From Nemertoderma westbladi (taxonomy: Eukaryota > Xenacoelomorpha > Nemertodermatida > Nemertodermatidae): DNA of 38,668 nucleotides. The position numbers were made by a program, and so were the translations under genes. The stretch covers positions 1 through 38,668 of the forward strand of contig JAUCBJ010004937.1 of NCBI GenBank assembly GCA_032718475.1. The letters run 5' to 3'. This document shows, piece after piece, positions 36,301 to 38,668 of this stretch. Positions within the stretch are counted from its first letter, which is position 1, and each line of letters starts with the position of its first letter. The notes below the pieces were generated by a model that saw nothing but the letters and a program-made list of their open reading frames with translations, ran no database searches and had not been told where the DNA came from.

Positions 36301-37976
36301 TCTTTAACCTTTCATTATCTCCCCCACTCAGCTCTCCCAACCTGCTGTCTTTAACCTTTCATTATCTCCCCCACTCAGCTCTCCCAACCTGCTGTCTTTA
36401 ACCTTTCATTGTCTCCCCCACTCAGCTCTCCCAACCTGCTGTCTTTAACCTTTCATTATCTCCCCCACTCAGCTCTCCCAACCTTCTATCTTTAACCTTT
36501 CATTATCTCCCCCACTCAGCTCTCCCAACCTGCTGTCTTTAACCTTTCATTATCTCCCCCACTCAGCTCTCCCAACCTGCTGTCTTTAACCTTTCATTAT
36601 CTCCCCCACTCAGCTCTCCCAACCTTCTATCTTTAACCTTTCATTATCTCCCCCACTCAGCTCTCCCAACCTGCTGTCTTTAACCTTTCATTATCTCCCC
36701 CACTCAGCTCTCCCAACCTGCTGTCTTTAACCTTTCATTATCTCCCCCACTCAGCTCTCCCAACCTGCTGTCTTTAACCTTTCATTATCTCCCCCACTCA
36801 GCTCTCCCAACCTGCTGTCTTTAACCTTTCATTATCTCCCCCACTCAGCTCTCCCAACCTTCTATCTTTAACCTTTCATTATCTCCCCCACTCAGCTCTC
36901 CCAACCTGCTGTCTTTAACCTTTCATTATCTCCCCCACTCAGCTCTCCCAACCTGCTGTCTTTAACCTTTCATTATCTCCCCCACTCAGCTCTCCCAACC
37001 TGCTGTCTTTAACCTTTCATTATCTCCCCCACTCAGCTCTCCCAACCTGCTGTCTTTAACCTTTCATTATCTCCCCCACTCAGCTCTCCCAACCTGCTGT
37101 CTTTAACCTTTCATTATCTCCCCCACTCAGCTCTCCCAACCTGCTGTCTTTAACCTTTCATTATCTCCCCCACTCAGCTCTCCCAACCTGCTGTCTTTAA
37201 CCTTTCATTATCTCCCCCACTCAGCTCTCCCAACCTGCTGTCTTTAACCTTTCATTATCTCCCCCACTCAGCTCTCCCAACCTGCTGTATTTAACCTTTC
37301 ATTATCTCCCCCACTCAGCTCTCCCAACCTGCTGTCTTTAACCTTTCATTATCTCCCCCACTCAGCTCTCCCAACCTGCTGTCTTTAACCTTTCATTATC
37401 TCCCCCACTCAGCTCTCCCAACCTGCTGTCTTTAACCTTTCATTATCTCCCCCACTCAGCTCTCCCAACCTGCTGTCTTTAACCTTTCATTATCTCCCCC
37501 ACTCAGCTCTCCCAACCTGCTGTCTTTAACCTTTCATTATCTCCCCCACTCAGCTCTCCCAACCTGCTGTCTTTAACCTTTCATTATCTCCCCCACTCAG
37601 CTCTCCCAACCTGCTGTCTTTAACCTTTCATTATCTCCCCCACTCAGCTCTCCCAACCTGCTGTCTTTAACCTTTCATTGTCTCCCCCACTCAGCTCTCC
37701 CAACCTTCTATCTTTAACCTTTCATTATCTCCCCCACTCAGCTCTCCCAACCTGCTGTCTTTAACCTTTCATTATCTCCCCCACTCAGCTCTCCCAACCT
37801 GCTGTCTTTAACCTTTCATTGTCTCCCCCACTCAGCTCCCCCAGCCTGCTGTCTTTAACCTTTCATTATCTCCCCCACTCAGCTCTCCCAACCTGCTGTC
37901 TTTAACCTTTCATTATCTCCCCCACTCAGCTCTCCCAACCTGCTGTCTTTAACCTTTCATTATCTCCCCCACTCAG
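33389..37976. repeat. 47-bp tandem array 3, built from a 3' splice site
   Basis: After a partial first copy (33389-33417, one extra C), 33418-37976 is 4,559 bp, exactly 97 units of 47 bp with no net length change. Each unit reads ctctcccaacctgctgtctt then taacctttcattatctcccc then cactcag. It contains TTAAC (fits the YTNAY branch-site pattern), a pyrimidine tract, and CAG about 25 bases after the branch-like A. The last unit's CAG is the real acceptor of the 37977 exon, so every copy resembles a complete 3' splice site. Variants: tgtattt, tctattt, ttctatcttt, and attgtct for attatct. The attgtct variants are spaced in whole units (for example 5 units, 235 bp), showing block duplication. The array fills nearly all of the 4,690-bp intron. 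Confidence 0.98.
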
Positions 37977-38125
37977 CTGACCATGTCTGCGGCCCCGGTA
38001 TGTTTACCTGCGCTAACGGTCGCTGCACCTTGGAAACTTTTCAATGTGACCATGATGACGATTGCAGAGATAATTCAGATGAAATCGCGTGTAACTTCAC
38101 AGCCTGCGAACCCTATCAGTTCACG
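37977..38125 (+). CDS. LRP exon i: LDLa module 2 and start of module 3
   Basis: Directly follows the last 47-bp unit (ctcccccactcag). Phase 1 entry: the first two bases complete GCT. Phase 0 exit at cacg|gttagt (38126). LDLa 2 runs 37988-38092: CGPGMFTCANGRC, TLETFQC, DHDDDC, RDNSDEIAC, with six cysteines and the D-x-S-D-E calcium box. CEPYQFT opens module 3 at 38105. If an acceptor one or more units upstream were used instead, the frame would meet TAA within the first added unit (37950-37952 for the nearest one). An ATG-initiated frame at 37983 is in a different frame and is a shadow. Confidence 0.92.
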
Positions 38126-38309
38126 GTTAGTATTGAGTCAACAGTTTATCATTTTAACAGTTTAAAGAATTAATATTTCTATACGACAACATAAAAATAT
38201 TTAATATTTAATTGTCTTGAGTTGTATGATATACAGTATACACCTTATATGTTTTATAAATTGTTTATCTATTTTTTTACTTACTTCATTAATTGTTTAC
38301 TTCATGCAG

Positions 38310-38523
38310 TGCGCCAATCAGCGTTGCATACACAATGGATCGCGATGCGATGGCTTCGACCAATGTCGAGACGGGAACCACTCGGACGAGATTGGCTGCC
38401 CAATCGAACACGAGTGTCCCACTGGCCTGATCCGATGTCCCGGTGTCAATGTCTGTATCCATCGAGTGTGGCGATGCGACGGAGAGAATGACTGCGCCGA
38501 CGGATGGGACGAAGCTGAATGCG
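38310..38523 (+). CDS. LRP exon j: rest of LDLa module 3 and LDLa module 4
   Basis: Acceptor ttacttcatgcag, phase 0 entry, phase 1 exit at tgcg|gtaagt (38524). It completes LDLa 3 (CANQRC, HNGSRC, DGFDQC, DGNHSDEIGC, to 38399). LDLa 4 is complete (38415-38522): CPTGLIRC, PGVNVC, RVWRC, DGENDC, ADGWDEAEC. Module 4 has GWDE where SDE is usual, so one calcium-box residue differs while the acidic residues remain. The splice phase and the complete module imply further exons beyond the window. With modules 1 and 2 this makes at least four LDLa modules in the cluster. Confidence 0.93.
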
Positions 38524-38540
38524 GTAAGTTCGGGTTAATG

Positions 38541-38605
38541 GGAGTCCCACAATAGGACAGCCGGTGTATCTAAACTACCGAGTCCCAGAGTGGGACAGCT
38601 TGGAC
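38541..38605. repeat. Two-copy imperfect repeat in the last intron
   Basis: gagtcccacaataggacagc (from about 38542) is followed by gagtcccagagtgggacagc (from about 38579). The second copy is also an inverted repeat (gtccca, tgggac). Only two copies are visible before the window ends; the origin is unknown. Confidence 0.6.
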
Positions 38606-38668
38606 ATGTTTTTCTGGTCCCTTCGCAACTGTCGATCTTACCTCATTAATGGACAGTATAACTTCAGG

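Larger units (their letters stand above)
14477..38523 (+). other. LRP-like gene locus (partial; ten exons visible)
   Basis: Span of the visible part of one plus-strand gene encoding an LDL-receptor-related protein. Exons: 14477-14624, 27668-27850, 28197-28801, 29487-29693, 29973-30253, 30646-30849, 30981-31156, 33123-33286, 37977-38125, 38310-38523. All introns are GT-AG and the phases agree at every junction, giving one open frame of about 750 residues with no start or stop codon in the window. Domain order: YWTD repeats, EGF, YWTD repeats, EGF, four LDLa modules. Such proteins are type I membrane endocytic or signalling receptors that bind many ligands through calcium-loaded LDLa modules and release them at low pH through the propellers. 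The layout fits LRP1/LRP1B/LRP2 better than LRP5/6, which have only three LDLa modules at one end. Assignment to a specific member is not possible here. Confidence 0.85.

Overview
The window comes from an animal (metazoan) genome, most likely an invertebrate. A multi-exon gene with GT-AG introns encodes part of a large LDL-receptor-related protein (LRP): degenerate YWTD (LDLR class B) repeats, EGF-like modules and LDLR class A modules. Introns are AT-rich and exons GC-richer. A MmuM/HMT-type homocysteine S-methyltransferase gene sits inside one intron on the opposite strand. I cannot narrow the phylum reliably from sequence alone.

Layout. 1-14420: a very large tandem array of related 65-, 45- and 21-bp units, running off the left edge. 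14477-14624: first visible LRP exon. 14605-26928: about 373 copies of a 33-bp unit whose first copy includes the last 20 coding bases of that exon. 27668-31156: six more LRP exons separated by short introns. 31329-32249 (minus): intronless homocysteine S-methyltransferase. 33123-33286: LRP exon carrying the end of an EGF module and a first LDLa module. 33389-37976: a 47-bp array (97 full units) ending exactly at the next splice acceptor. 37977-38125 and 38310-38523: LDLa exons. The gene continues off both ends. The three arrays make up about 81% of the window.

Reading the exons in order gives one continuous frame with matching phases at every internal junction (2, 2, 1, 1, 0, 0, 2, 1, 0). The domain order is end of a beta-propeller, EGF, second propeller, EGF, then at least four LDLa modules. 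That is the repeating layout of LRP1/LRP2 (megalin)-type endocytic receptors. Phase and domain continuity across the arrays argue that they are real introns, not mis-joins.

The most striking point is that the arrays in two introns are tandem copies of the gene's own splice junctions. The 33-bp unit is 20 bp of exon end plus 13 bp of intron start, so every copy carries a candidate 5' splice site. The 47-bp unit is a branch-site-like TTAAC, a pyrimidine tract and CAG, so every copy carries a candidate 3' splice site. A third intron (27851-28196) holds a two-to-three-copy, decayed version of the same thing. The 65-bp unit of the first array also carries a 3'-splice-site-like block. I propose that splice-junction duplication is a recurrent route of intron growth here: only the site nearest the exon keeps the frame open, and every other site would add a stop codon.
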